Source of the DNA: Atrina japonica | Taxonomy: Eukaryota; Mollusca; Bivalvia; Pterioida; Pinnidae | Reading direction: 5' to 3' | DNA: 64,000 nucleotides | NCBI GenBank assembly: GCA_030159075.1 | Contig: BROG01000488.1 | Coordinates: 1 to 64,000, forward strand | Part shown: piece after piece, positions 39,320-52,463 of the stretch | Layout: each line of letters begins with the position of its first letter | How positions within the stretch are numbered: the first letter of the stretch is position 1 | Translations under genes and position numbers: made by a program | The notes under the pieces: model-generated | The model's database searches: none | What the model was told of the DNA's origin: nothing | The model's input: only the letters and a program-made list of their open reading frames with translations

Positions 39320-41795
39320 TCAAACCCTCGAACCAAACTGTCGCCTTCTATCTACAAATGTTTTATTATACCTTTACTTGTTGTTTTGCATACTCTTCTA
39401 TCACTGACTTTTATGAAACTGATCATTCATAGGAATATCACAATTGTCTAATGACGGAAATCGCCGAGTAATAACCGTTAAGTACCAAATAGTAATGACC
39501 TGTGACGTAAGCGGGCTATATTTCATGCAAAGCCGATCAACATTGAATTTTTTACTTTTTCCATTATAGAAAAGTAAAGAGAATAAAAAATAACGGTATA
39601 ACAATTTAGTATGAATGTATGTCATAGGGACAAAATATTAATTAAAATTTTGATAATGATTTTAATATTGCGAATTTGTCAGTAAGTATATGTCTCCGTT
39701 TAAGTCCGTAGTAAATTGTCGTTTACTTGTTGTATGCTTTATGCTCTGTTGTTTAAATTGTTATGCCATGTAATGTTACGTATTCGTAATTCGCGAATTG
39801 TTACATGCTAATTAGGCGACATTTGGACAGAAGAACGAGAACCAGTACGACGTTATAACTTTCAATGCTATAAAAACCTTTTTTATTCATATACATGTTG
39901 TAGTTCCTGTACCTGTTTTTTTTTTCAATAAACAATAAACAAGCATACAATGCTATAAAGTAATTTTACTTGAATTAGTTCCCATGTATGTGGTCACCTT
40001 TAATTGATAATTAATAAACGATGCAAAAATTGAAAGGGTGTTAAAGTCTGAATTCAACGAATCTTTCACATGTGTAAAATTTACCGGATTTATTGGGGTT
40101 ATAAAATACATACCGAGATGTACTCTTCTCGGTTTGGTAAGGATGGTCTACTTCACACCTTCCTTTATGACATACCTGACAATTTCAATTTCTATATCAC
40201 GAACTTCCCGTTCCAGAGTAGTAATACCCTGTAAACAGAATAATTATAACATTATGAGCAAATATAGCATGAAATTAATTGTTAGATATTTTGAGTTTAT
40301 GGTACAGGTTTTATTAAAGTTTCTTAAGAAATTACTCGCAATGAATACTTTATATAAAATAAATAAAGAAATTTAAAAACTCTCCTCAACCATTTGTATA
40401 TACTTGTATGCTTTGTACTTCATTTAGACAGAACTATTTACGTACTGTCCGCGCGACTCACTTCGGTAATTGAAAAATCTTCGATATTTCGAATGCAACA
40501 AAATGATATTGTACAATGAAGGTTGAAATGACTGAAATAAGTCGTCTAATAATTCACATTTAATCTCATCATTTTCTATTCAAGTAGTAGGGCGAAAATG
40601 ATTCATTCAATTAGAGTAAGGGTGGTAGTTTGCAATGTTAAAATAATGTCGCCCGCTCTGGAGGGAATTTCGGCGTGTAATCAATGACGTCAGTCGTGGA
40701 CGGTTCCATTTTCAACAGGTACGTAACTTACTATCGATTGCAAAATCAGTCTAAGCAGGCTACTTGAATGAACAGCGAAGATAACAAAAGAAGTTAAAAT
40801 ATATATAAATCATGATCATGTTTATATACTAAACAAATTGTATGAGTGATGAAAAGAATTATCATCCGGCACCACTCTTAACATGTTGATATGTACAGTT
40901 CTAAATATGACACCAACACTGCGATGTGAATGTTGCTTGGAAGACTGCCCTTAAAAATTATTTCTGGGGATATTGAATGCTTGTTTTTGAAAATCGAGGA
41001 TTGAGTGTTGTATTTAGTTATTGATAATTTTTTAAACTGGGAAGAAATAATGAAACTTCTGTCATAGATAATATAATAAAAGAAGTGTGGACGATTTTCC
41101 GATTTCCGAAATGAGCCGCGCGGACTGTAGTTTAGACAAAACAATAATTCGTTATACAATATACTAATTTGATTTAACTAAATGATAATTCATTTAGGGC
41201 CCAATCAAAACCTACTGGGCGAGATAAGATAATATGCACTCTACTTCCTTACGGACTCAGCATTGCTCATTTTTTTTAAATACCATTCAGTTACATTCAC
41301 CTAACCAGGTATTTCCATGCATTGTTACTCTAGTATTTGATTATTTTGTGAGAGCGATTCGTTTAAATTTCTCAATAGTAATATGTTAAATCTCTCCCCA
41401 GTACTGTAGCTGTTGTCTGAGGTGTCAATTGAGTAGGTCGACCTTAGATTTATAATTTAAAATATACTTTTACACGTCATAAGACTTAAACTGTGCTTTA
41501 CCCAGGGTACAACATATTGGTATGAACATACCTGTCCGTATTGAAAGACTTCGTAGCTGTAACATCAGAAGATATTTTTCTTGTGTTTATTCAAGAATTG
41601 TCTGAATGATTAACTTTGAATAGTAGAAATCACAACTATCTGACAAATGGATAATACATCATACACATACGGATTTTTAAATCTCCTTATTGTTATAAGT
41701 ACTTGTGGTTTTTCTTTTATATTGTTTTACTTTCTGCCTACATATTTTCACTTCCATTTAGGGGTCACTAGCTCGAGATCATGTGCCATAAAATT
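39320..41795. other. Host DNA, nothing recognised
   Basis: A 112-codon frame at 40038-40376 lacks any domain. 40660-40735 is a CpG-containing stretch (GTCGCCCGCTCTGG, GACGTCAGTCGTGG) ending CAGGTACG, which could be an exon edge. No more can be said. Confidence 0.35.
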
Positions 41796-41804
41796 TAATT
41801 CGTG

Positions 41805-42030
41805 ACGTAAAATCTAACCTATGACGTAAAAGTTTTACCTCTGACGTAAGATTAAAGTAGAAGACCTAAAATGTATTATTGTAACGTAAAACTTAACCCA
41901 TCATGTAAAATTTAATTTTTGACGTGAAATTAAACATATGATGTAAAATTCAAAAGATGACGTAATTTTAACTTATGACGTCAAATTTAACATATGACGT
42001 AAACTTTATCCAGTGACGTAAATTTTAATC
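41805..42030. repeat. Short-unit tandem repeat containing TGACGTAA
   Basis: ATGACGTAAAATTTAAC-like units of ~19-22 bases recur about ten times with divergence (41803, 41823, 41840, ... 42016). TGACGTAA is a half-to-full cAMP-response-like element. Confidence 0.65.
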
Positions 42031-42369
42031 AGGAGACCTAAGCAAAACAATTAACACAAACAGTAGACCTAATATACATGATATCACATTTCCCTTACAT
42101 TAATTGTGTCTGCATTACATTTGCAGCAGAGTTTATTTTTTTCCTTTGATACTTCTCATTGTACTTTTTCAGGCAGCAAGAATAATCCCTAAATTGATTA
42201 TCATCACTCGAGTACAAACTAACCTATGTTATAATTGACATTATCTACAAGAAACTATTCAGACTTGTACGACTTTCAGATGATAACTGTAAACTTAAAT
42301 TTGCAAATCAGGGTATAGACTCTTGAATATTAGCAAAATAATTCAGCCCCGTAATCCATCATATGTCAA

Positions 42370-42835
42370 ACTGAAGACAAACGTCCCCGGTAAGGGACCA
42401 CTGGCCTCGCCTGCATTTGATGTTTATATCTCATAGGTAATCCGATATGCCACGTGTTCAACATATGGACATTTCAGATACAGAGGCAAACTACTTACTG
42501 ATAAGTTGCCGTCATTAGGATATATAAAACATCTCAGATACCAGAGTATAAAGGATGTCCAGGACACATACAAATATGGAAAAACACGGACCTCTGGAAA
42601 CCAAGATGTGGGATCAGGTGCCAATGAGGAGTAAGCATACCCTGTCGACCGGTCACACCCGCCGTGAGTCCATATTCAAATCCAAATAAAATACTTGTGG
42701 AACGAATCCTCGTAAAATTGGTATAGACGTCTCAACAACCGCCAACGAAAAGGCAACTCAACACCTCACCCAGTGAAACAAAGTAATCGCAAACAAGACT
42801 ATTATACCGACCGGGAATCATGTTTATTTTTAACA
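42370..42835. repeat. Head-to-head pair of reverse-transcriptase 3'-end relics
   Basis: 42400-42530 is a plus-oriented coding relic (CCTGCATTTGATGTTTATAT, TGTTCAACATATGGACATTT). 42535-42830 is the tail in minus orientation (CGGACCTCTGGAAACCAAGA, GACCGGTCACACCCGCCGTG). The two pieces face opposite directions, so this is either two truncated insertions or a twin-primed, inverted insertion. Confidence 0.65.
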
Positions 42836-42839
42836 TTTC

Positions 42840-43315
42840 GCAAAATTTTCTGTCTGTGTAATTACCTTTAACGAAAATGTATACTACTGACTAATGTCTC
42901 CCAAACTTGCTGACAATAAATAGTTTGCTTTATGTGGTTTTTATATTTTAACCCATCAACCCCTGAAAAACAATGGACACTTCTATAAATCAATGTCTTA
43001 GACCAGCCCAAATGTTTCAGTTACCTTTGTTGTGGATAATACGGGACTTTCACTTATATGTAAAATATTTTGCAATTACCAAACATTACTATTCCAAACA
43101 TCTTGCGAAAGACATTGTTAAATTATCATATGATTAGACTAATGGTTTAACATTAGTCAATTTAAAGTTAACTCTAACAAAGCATGGTGCAATTGAGTCA
43201 TGGGCGTAGGCAGTGTTTTTTTCTGATTTATATATTTACAGTAGTTATTACCGGTCAATTCTGTTTAAATGCCACACGTTTTATATGCCGGTTGTGTCTA
43301 TAAGAGGATAAAAAT
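42840..43315. other. Host DNA, nothing recognised
   Basis: No gene or repeat identified. Confidence 0.35.
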
Positions 43316-43319
43316 AAAC

Positions 43320-44230
43320 TTTTTTTTTTACAGTGGTTACTCTTAGACGGATTTAGGCTATACTTTTAGATATATTATTTGGCCCTGTATGACACCACTT
43401 TATCTTTAGAAAAACACATACTTTTCAAATTGGAGCTCAACTGATGACGTCTAATTGACAGAAACGGTATCGTCTTGAGCACTGTAACTTTGGTATTATG
43501 TCTATAATATTTATAACCACTAGGTCGTTGCCACTGCTGGTGGACCGTTTGAGTCCCCGAGGGTATACATAAACCTAGTACCTGGTATTTCGGTACCAGT
43601 TGTTAATCTTATACTAAAGGAATATTTGGCACTGTTGACACCATTTAAATTCGAAAATTTTCTAAAGCTAAGATAGTCATTTTTTTTTACAGTGGTTACT
43701 CTTAGACGGATTTAGGCTATACTTTTAGATATATTATTTGGTCCTGTATGACACCACTTTATCTTTAGAAAAACACATACTTTTCAAATTGGAGCTCAAC
43801 TGATGACGTCTAATTGACAGAAACGGTATCGTCTTGAGCACTGTAACTTTGGTATTATGTCTATAATATTTATAACCACTAGGTCGTTGCCACTGCTGGT
43901 GGACCGTTTGAGTCCCCGAGGGTATACATAAACCTAGTACCTGGTATTTCGGTACCAGTTGTTAATCTTATACTAAAGGAATATTTGGCACTGTTGACAC
44001 CATTTAAATTCGAAAATTTTCTAAAGCTAAGATAGTCATTTTTTTTTACAGTGGTTACTCTTAGACGGATTTAGGCTATACTTTTAGATATATTATTTGG
44101 CCCTGTATGACACCACTTTATCTTTAGAAAAACACATACTTTTCAAATTGGAGCTCAAATGATGACGTCTAATTGACAGAAACGGTATCGTCTTGAGCAC
44201 TGTAACTTTGGTATTATGTCTATAATATTT
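43320..44230. repeat. 359-bp tandem repeat, about 2.5 near-identical units
   Basis: TTTTACAGTGGTTACTCTTA occurs at ~43327, 43686 and 44045, exactly 359 bp apart. Units 1 and 2 read the same at almost every base, which points to very recent duplication or homogenisation. Diverged single copies lie at 19350 (same orientation) and 61770-62060 (reverse). Confidence 0.92.
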
Positions 44231-44234
44231 TAAC

Positions 44235-44815
44235 ATATGACGTAATTGGTTTAATATTTTATTATTCTGCTTTGCCAAGGCATCAGACGTGTCATGGGGA
44301 AATACTTCAGATGTTCGAGTTCGTCCTATATTTAATGTGTTTGTCATTTACTTTATGTGTTTCTAGACTAACGATTGGGCTTTTATATACATTTAAATGC
44401 ATGCTTAATGATAAAATAGTAGATTTAGATAGAAAAAACAGGTGAAATTAAAACTCACTCAACCGTGTTTCGGGCTTTAATATTATTCTATGATTGAAGG
44501 CTATATAAAAGCTTATCTTGTTGTTGTCAGTATGTGTTCCATATAAACATGCAGTTTTTGAATTACTATAAACATGTAATAGGATACCCACGTAAACTTG
44601 TCTGTGAATCGTACAGGTCTAAAAGAAGATTCAAATAATGTGCGTCCTTCACTGTTTGACATGTAACCTACTGAAAAACTAGAATAAAGTGTAAATTGTG
44701 GAACACAAACTGTGAAGTTAAAACGAACCTTGTCTTTTGTTTTTTGTCGGTTCATTTTATTCATTAAAGGTATGACATAAACAAGTGGTGAAATATTAAG
44801 TTTCCTTAGTGTCCT
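44235..44815. other. Host DNA, nothing recognised
   Basis: A 111-codon minus frame (44513-44848) has no domain. Confidence 0.35.
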
Positions 44816-44819
44816 ATTT

Positions 44820-45118
44820 AAAGGGGCATTACCTGTGTTTATTTTCATTTCAATTTTCCTTTCTCACTACTTCAGACTGATATTAAGTAACAAAAAAAGA
44901 GATATACACAGTAATAATTATTTCTGAATTCCTATATATTTTGAGGTATTTGCTTGAGAAACCTAGGTTTTTTGCACTTTTTCACTTGCAATTGATTAAC
45001 TGAATAATACTATTTGTATATGAATACTGCACTGGACATGACCTTATTTCCACTAAACTTTTATGCCTGTTTATAGCTCTTATTCGTTATTGTACAATGT
45101 ACAAGTCGTAAAAGTAAA
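44820..45118. repeat. ~300-bp dispersed repeat, copy 1
   Basis: AAGGGGCATTACCTGTGTTT .. AACAAAAAAAGAGATATACA .. TATGCCTGTTTATAGCTCTT matches 52130..52445 throughout. In both places a SINE begins just after the repeat ends. Confidence 0.7.
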
Positions 45119-45129
45119 ACATAATGAAT

Positions 45130-45385
45130 AGCCGGCCTGGCTCAGTTGGTAGCGCGCTCGACTCTTGATCGTGAGGTCGTAGGTCCGAGTACAGCCATCC
45201 TTCGGACGAGCCAGTAAAATCCGAGATCCCGTGTCACAGTAGGTGTCGGCACGTTAAAGAACCCTCACTGCTCGATGACGGAAAGTGCCGAGCATAAGTC
45301 AAACTTTGAGGCCCTTTCAACAGCATTGACGTCTCCACATGAGTGAAAGATTCTTGAGTGGGACGATAAACAACAATGCAACCAA
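45130..45385 (+). repeat. tRNA-derived SINE
   Basis: A box TGGCTCAGTTGG, then GTAGCGCGCTCGACTCTTG, a damaged B box, the body CACGTTAAAGAACCCTCACTG and the tail GAGTGGGACGATAAACAAC. Confidence 0.85.
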
Positions 45386-45389
45386 CAAA

Positions 45390-45945
45390 ACAAAATCAAA
45401 CTGCTTTTTTGACTGTCGACCATTTTCTAAGACAAACTTACGCTTTGTCAGTGTAGAACACACACACGCGCAAAAAAACCCAAAAAACAAAAACGAACAC
45501 ACTTAAGAATAGACACTTGTGACTTACAACCTGTGTTAACGTAGATAAACCATCCTTTAAGGTCAATAAACTTAATACTTAGCTATTACTTTTTTCGACA
45601 AAACGGATTCATTGTTAGCTTGTACAATTTGCTTAGAACTAGTACTTAGACTTTGGATTGATCTTACGGAAACGAAGAAAAATAACTAATAAGGAAGGTG
45701 AACATTCCATAATTGTTTTTGTTTTTGTTTTTTGAAAACCGAAAACAATTTTTGAACTTGATCACGTGACATTTCGTTTGACGTCAAAATTCCTACTGTT
45801 CGACCACCGTTTCGGGAGAGGTACCGAGGTATAAATGATGCAGATTATTTGTACATAAGATCCTATTCTCATCAAACCTTACCCATGTTATGTGAATATT
45901 ATATAACATATTAGACATATGTTATAAATTCATTTCGTAATAAAC
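45390..45945. other. Host DNA, nothing recognised
   Basis: No gene seen. Confidence 0.35.
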
Positions 45946-45949
45946 AGTA

Positions 45950-46127
45950 ATACACTGTATATAACAACCTCCGTAGGGACATAAGAAAACAAGTCGTTAT
46001 AGGGAGATGGTCTTTATATAGAGGTTGATTTGTACACAAATGGTATTATTGGGGACAGGAAAAAAATCTTTGTGACCAGGTGGTCTTTATACACAGGTGA
46101 TCGCTAAAGCAGGTTTTACTGTTTGAA
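45950..46127. mobile_element. MITE relic ending GCAGGTTTTACTGT
   Basis: Related to 21384..21572: ACTGTATATAACAACCTCCG at one end, TGGTCTTTATACACAGGTGA and AAAGCAGGTTTTACTGT at the other. Confidence 0.55.
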
Positions 46128-46129
46128 TT

Positions 46130-47115
46130 AATTTATCTCAATTTGTTCACTTATTGATTCCATTTCTTTTTATAAAAACATAAATTTTGTGATTTCAAAT
46201 TTATTCTTTAGCTGCGGATGAACGTTGAACACTTTTACACGAGGTGTTTTACGCGTACTGTTTCAATTTAAATAAAATGTAAATGTAACATAATACGATC
46301 TATAGCCCATGAATGAAATACAAAACCAAAAATGTATTTAAACCAATATTAATGTTAAACGGGATATGATCAAGGGTTTTAATTTGCATTTGAAATTTAA
46401 AGTTTTAGACTCACAAGAATGTGTAGATAGTTATTTTATTGCCATTTGAGAAATTAGATATGCAAAGTGAAAATGAAGATGTACCAATTAATAATCGAAG
46501 CTCAAGTCCATTAGAACACATCAAGTTATATGTGCAATGGTCACAACATGAAGAACAATTGGGATAGGACCAGGTGTCCTGAAAGAGTCAGAAAATATTC
46601 CACGGAAACTTTTTCTAGTACGATATGCATTCTATAATATTTACATTTCCCGCAGCCGTCTCCCATTGCATAGGTGCCTATATAGACAGGGCTTATATAT
46701 AATTTAACCAATAATCGGAGTTTCTGATGTGATATAACACCAGGATATATGCATCAGATAAGTACACTGTACTTTACTTTTTTACCTTGAACTCCATCAA
46801 GATGAAACTGATAACGTTTGAAATTTATCTGTTACTCATATGACATTCATATTGACAATAAATAAACCCTGGTAAGCGTTCATTAGTTAATTACAGAATA
46901 CTGTATATAACAAGATCTCTGAGGTCACCTCCGTTGAGTTTTTTTTTTGTATATATTTGTTAGGCTTCGATGTACCTTTTCTTATCAATGTCTCAAAAGC
47001 ATTGGTTCGTTTGATAAAAATGCCAGTCCTATGTCATAACACTTAAGTTAAGAGACCGTAAATCAGAGCTTAGGGCTGTTTTATCAGTCCTATTTATCTC
47101 AAGTGTTAAGACATA
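46130..47115. other. Host DNA, nothing recognised
   Basis: A second MITE end (ACTGTATATAACAAGATCTC) lies at 46903. Otherwise unremarkable. Confidence 0.35.
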
Positions 47116-47119
47116 TTCG

Positions 47120-47292
47120 CTCTGATGTTGGCATTATTGGGTGCTTGCTTTGGGAGGAAATCGGAGTACCCGGTGAAAACCCACGTGTTCGGCCTGGCGA
47201 CCGCCATACCATCTCACATACCCCCTGTCCAATGCGAGGATCGAACCCGGGTCGCAATGGTGAGATGCGAGTGAGCTAACCGGACACCCAAA
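47120..47292 (-). repeat. tRNA-related SINE, reverse
   Basis: The minus strand reads GGTGTCCGGTTAGCTCACTC, GGGTTCGATCCTCG (clear B box) and the body AAAACCCACGTG's complement. Pair of the copy at 38665. Confidence 0.75.
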
Positions 47293-47294
47293 AA

Positions 47295-48595
47295 TATATA
47301 AGTGTAATGCATGTATATGGGACAAAGTTGACCTTTTATAAGTCATATCATTGCTTTCATCATGTACACTTTTTAAAACATTCACAATGTGAATTTAAAT
47401 ATACAAAAAAACAGTTGAATGTTTAAAAGATTATTTGAAATAGCATGTGTGTCTTTTGTGCATAATGCATGCAAGAAGGCTGCTATTAATAGAATATCAC
47501 GCAATAAGGAAAACACGTTTTGAAAACAATCAGTTTCCTTCAATCAATTTTGATCTATATGAAATATGATATACTACTCTTATAAAAAGGCGTTTAAACC
47601 TCTATTGAGATTTGAAAGCTCTGATACAAAGTTTAGTTTTTAAAGCAAGCTTGTTTTCTTAACTGTCGTTGTTAGGTGTCAATGAATTAAAAATTATTGT
47701 TGATATATAAAGCACTACAATGAGTAACGACACATACAGAATGTAAGTCAAATTTTCCTCAAGGTTAGAATAATATAAAAGTACATACACATTCGCACGC
47801 AATCATAAACTCTCTCTCACACTCTCTCACACACACAAGCGGAGTATGACTGAAATGCTACATGTTATAAGGTTATCACAATAGAAATCAAACAAATAAA
47901 TAACTAAAAAAAACCTAAAACTAAACTACCACCGAAATGTGAATAAAACTAAGTGAAAATAACACGAAACTACAAAATAAATTTAATATGGTAGGCCAAA
48001 ACACATTAAATTTACATGTAATCAAACGTGAAGCTAAAATCAATGTAGGGAACAGTGATTGGTGTCACCTTAAAAGTTAATTCGTATCCAAACATAGACA
48101 CAAATCTACATAGTGACAAACGATACCCTGTAAACTCACTGGGTATGATTTGACCACAAAATATGTACACAACACACACAGGGCAGGATATTCCTTGGAT
48201 TTGGTACGAATCCCTGTAAATAAACCGGGGAGCTATCGGTCAGTTTTAGCATCTTATTCTATTGTTTCTTTCAAAAAGATAAATAAAATTAATACATTCC
48301 GTGTAGCCTGGATTCTCTTAAACCAAACTATGTTCTATTTTGAGGAAAACAAAGGTAACCTCTTTGTTTCCGTCAAGTTTCAGCAATGCAGAAACTGTAT
48401 ATTGTGTGCAGTATGAACTTTTCTATGTGAGGTCATCATTTATATTGTACACAGTGCGACTGAATTTTGGTAGGCATCATTGAAATCTTTTATCAATTTC
48501 ACACTCATATTACTCGCAAACAAAGAAACATATGGAAGTGTAATTTATGAAAGCTTTTTTTCTTCTTTTATTTCATTCATACAAGCATGATAGGG
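47295..48595. other. Host DNA, nothing recognised
   Basis: A short CT/CA-rich patch lies at 47810-47835. No domain-bearing frame. Confidence 0.35.
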
Positions 48596-48596
48596 G

Positions 48597-48835
48597 GCCC
48601 TCCGTGGCCGAGTGGTTAGAGCATTGCGCTTTAAATCACAAGGCATATCACCTCTGGTTCGAATCCCGCTAGGGTCATTTCGAATTAAGTGGGAAAGTTT
48701 GTCAGTTTTCTTGCGGGTGGTCGGTGGTCTTTACCCGGGTAAACCGGGGTTTCTCCTCCACCAATAAAAACTGGACGCCATCATATGACTGAAAAATTGT
48801 TGAGTATGGCGTAAAACAAAAAATCAAATCAAATT
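48597..48835 (+). repeat. tRNA-derived SINE (Leu/Ser-like head)
   Basis: A box TGGCCGAGTGG and B box GGTTCGAATCC, then GGGAAAGTTTG.CAGTTTTCTTG, ACCCGGGTAAACCGGGG and the tail GACTGAAAAATTGTTGAGTA. It is the best-preserved member and is mirrored at 52464..52700. Confidence 0.9.
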
Positions 48836-49194
48836 ACAAGCATGATATAAAATACACGTTTTAAAGTTGTTACTCTAAGACAGAGGAATATATACCAGAT
48901 GATAAAAGAAAAATAATTGAGAGTTAAATAAAAACATAAAAAAGTATTGTTTTGTCGCTCTTTATTGTTAAAGGCATAGTTTAGTATACCAAACGCGTGT
49001 TTGAGTAATCAACTTGTTAAATATCGCGTTCGATGCGCCTTGATGGCTTCAGCACGCTTTTCTTGAGTTTCGAGCCTAAGCGACACGTTGTTAGTAATCG
49101 ATTAGAGTTTCTTGCATTCATTGACAGTATTCAATGTATTGAAACAGAAAAAACATAGGATTTTGGAATAAAAATTTTAATTTTAAGTGAGAGA

Positions 49195-49790
49195 TGTCTA
49201 GCATGATTGAAAATTATCGTTTGCGTGCTATTGGGATGCTGGAAGCTGGGTGTTTCAAAGCAATTAGGCAAGGTAGTCTGGAATTCATATTAACACTGTA
49301 AATGCTTAATGGAAATGATATCAGCAAACTTGCACCGTTTGGGACCGCCCTCGTGTGACGTCACGTCGGCAAGATACGTATATACAGACGTCACATTTAC
49401 GTGATAGATTCCAATCGGCTTCTTTGACCGCTAGAAGCAACCCTGGGCATCGACGGATAAGTCCTCGTATCGAAAGGAACATATTGCGAGAGGCCAACAT
49501 CCGTCCTCGACGTCCTGCTATCTGCCCTGTTCTGCTCTGGCGTCACCGTGTACGAGATTAGCTTGGTGTAGAAGGCATCGTCGTTTCAATAACAGAAATT
49601 GGGCAAAAGTTCTGTTTACTGACGTGTCAATATTTCATCTCGCCAGCAGTGACGGTCATGTTTGGGCTTACCGTCGTGCCAGAGAACGTTACATTGCCTG
49701 CGTTACACATAGCAGGACCCCTTTGGTGCATGATCTTGATTTGTTCAATGCGTCTCAGGTGTGAAGAATACATCGGTGCAAATGGCGGTC
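49195..49790 (+). pseudogene. Tc1/mariner-type transposase relic
   Basis: The pieces NYRLRAIGMLEAG (helix-turn-helix start), DTYIQTSHLRDRFQSASLTA, NPGHRRISPRIERNILREAN, IRPRRPAICPVL, then NWAKVLFTDVSIF and VWAYRRARERYIA appear in order across different frames. These are the standard Tc1 N-terminal, linker and first-Asp (..FTDE.. type, here TDV) regions. Stops, frame changes and absence of the last two acidic residues show that it is dead. Confidence 0.75.
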
Positions 49791-49794
49791 AAAC

Positions 49795-52125
49795 ACGCTA
49801 TCAAACTTGAGAAGCTTTTTTGCGCCTCCTTACTTTCAGTGACTGTTCTTATCAACCATAATGGACATAATCCGTGATTTAATGTTTGAATTAAAAGACA
49901 ATGCATTATATTAAATTATGATATACATAATGCAACAGAATATTTTGTATGTGAATCTATAAACGAAATTACTAAAATACAGTTTCTTTTTTCCATTAGT
50001 ATATTTAGGACCACATTTTGCTTTGGAACTGTGACTTTGGTATTATGTCGATAATTATTAAAACAAAATTGACTACCTAATCGACGATATTGGGTCCTTA
50101 AGTAGAATAATAAATGATGAAAGGTAAGGAAACAATAACATAACAAAAAGCGAGATTTGTTTATCATTCTGTTTTCACACAAAAAATCTCGAGTACCGTG
50201 GAATTGTAAGTTAAGACAGTAAACGGTGAACATAAGAATTTTATGAGACGTAATTATCGGTTTTGTGATCCGTCTGAATGACATCGTAAAATACGAATGA
50301 TACAGATTCCCGGGTAGACTGTTGTATTCCGTCTCTGAAAAGTATAGTAAACACCGGGTGTCAAGATAAAAAATGGGCTATGTCACACTTTCAGAGACAG
50401 CTTGTACGATGTTGATTCGTGTCATGCTTTGAAACAAGATTGAATTGATATATAAATAAATGTTAATTGTCAGTCTTGAGGATTTAAACCAGTTAATGGT
50501 TCTATAACCGCCTCGGTTTTACTTACAGATTCTACCCTTGTCGGTTCTAACCGTACACTATTTCCCGAGTGTATGCACTGTAAGTTAGTACAGCACTGTA
50601 GTCCAGAAAAATATTCAGTGCAACTCTACCAAATTAATACGGATCTCAAATACAGTTAATACATAATTTCTTCACGGAGTCTACTTTTGAAATATCAACG
50701 CGTCACCTTACATTGTCGCTCGGTCACAGTTCAATAAACTCTGTGTTGACACTGTAGATGCTTTTTTTTTAGATGATCTTTAAAGGAATTATCTTTTATT
50801 CAAAAGAGGTTCGGCTCAGTGTTGTATTGTCTGTTGGTCCTAAATGATCGTCACTAGCTGCCATGGGCGCCTTACATTTATATGTGATTTTATAACTTGG
50901 AGTCTGTTGTTATGAGTTAATTTATCAGTAGATAAGTATTTTTTTTTTTGATTGAATGTTGGTTTATACCACTTTCAGCAAGTTTCAGTCATACGGTGGA
51001 GGCCAGATATTGATGGTTTGGGGAGAGAACATGGTGACAAAGTGCCACGAAGAGGCTTCCGATATTGCGCAAGTAAACTGACAATCTTTCTCACAAAGTC
51101 GGCCTAGGTTATGATATCATAAAGTCAGGTTTACCCGAATCTATTGGTCATACAACAGAATAATGCCGATGGTATATATGTTTCAAGATTCTAAGCACAT
51201 CCCGTGCTTCAGATGTGGGATTATTTTTGATAGAATGACTCTGTTATGGACTTAGTCTATTACAATACTGTTGTTAAGGTAAAATTGAAGGGATGTAATT
51301 TTGTTGCTGTTGTTTATATATATATATAATCAACCTGAAAGTCCGGTAAACTGTCAGATCATAAGGTAGTTATCATAGCCAATGGAGACAAATCAATCAA
51401 TGCCTTGTACTCCCAATATTTCTAATGTACCAGCTAACCATTTTGTAAACAACTTATTTCCCTGAGTGTTCGTGTTTTTCTCATCATTATTACATATTAT
51501 TTTAAAAGTTGAGAAAATTCTACACTATATTGTAAACAGATGTTTGTATCAATGTTTGATTTTATTTTATAAACTAGTTAGTTTTTAAATCTTGGTATGC
51601 AATTCACTTCGTATCTGTCACTTTGCAAAAAAAAAAAACAACCCAACAAAAACAAACAAACAAACAAAATTATACACTCTTCAGGATATATTTTGTAAAA
51701 AGTATAACAATTAGCTTAGTAGGTATTATCGAAACCTTTAGAAATACACAAATAACCAAGTATATTTACAGTGTATTTGAATAATTGCTTTCAAATGCAG
51801 AATTTAAAATTCAGTCACGATTTCTATTCGTCTTTCATTAAGATAAGAACGTGGCATTTTTTGACGTTTTGATGTCTATAATGAGAAGGTCATATACGAA
51901 TTCCTTTGAATTGAATGTACAATAGATGCAATCTTCTCCAAACATCGTTTTAAAATTTGACCACGGTTGACTGCGTATTTTACTAAAGTCGACAAAGAAT
52001 ATGCTATACCTTATAGTATCAAATATCACATTCGAAATGCGTTAAATTTTAAAATAAGTAGCCATGAATAAAACGGATATTTTAACCAATATGAATATAT
52101 ACTAAGCCATGTTTGAAGCATAAGT
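49795..52125. other. Host DNA, no gene recognised
   Basis: 49985-50065 carries a short relic of the 359-bp repeat end (GAACTGTGACTTTGGTATTA). A 122-codon minus frame over it has no domain. Poly-A/CAAA tract near 51628. Confidence 0.35.
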
Positions 52126-52129
52126 ATTA

Positions 52130-52445
52130 CAAGGGGCATTACCTGTTTTTTGTTTTCATAAACATTTTCTTTCTTTTTTATTACTTAGATTGTTATACAA
52201 TAACAAAAAAAAGAGATATACATAGGAATAACAGTTCTTAAATTCATATATAGTTTGTGAAAATTGAGTGAGAAACCCTGATTTAAAACGTTTTTAATTG
52301 CCTCAACATTACTACATGTATGTCTATATGAATACCATACTGGATCTGATCTGATTTTCACAAAATATATAGGAATATAAGATTTGTTATGCCTGTTTAG
52401 AGCTCTTATTTGTTATTGCACATCAGGTATGAGAAGTAAAAGTAG
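52130..52445. repeat. ~300-bp dispersed repeat, copy 2
   Basis: Counterpart of 44820..45118 in the same orientation; shares AGAGATATACA, GCCTGTTTAGAGCTCTTATT and GTAAAAGTAG. Confidence 0.7.
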
Positions 52446-52463
52446 AAACAAATCGATTTGATT

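Noticed and set aside
43320..44230. CRISPR-like array
   Set aside because: Units are 359 bp, contiguous and without unique spacers; this is a eukaryotic tandem repeat. No cas genes.
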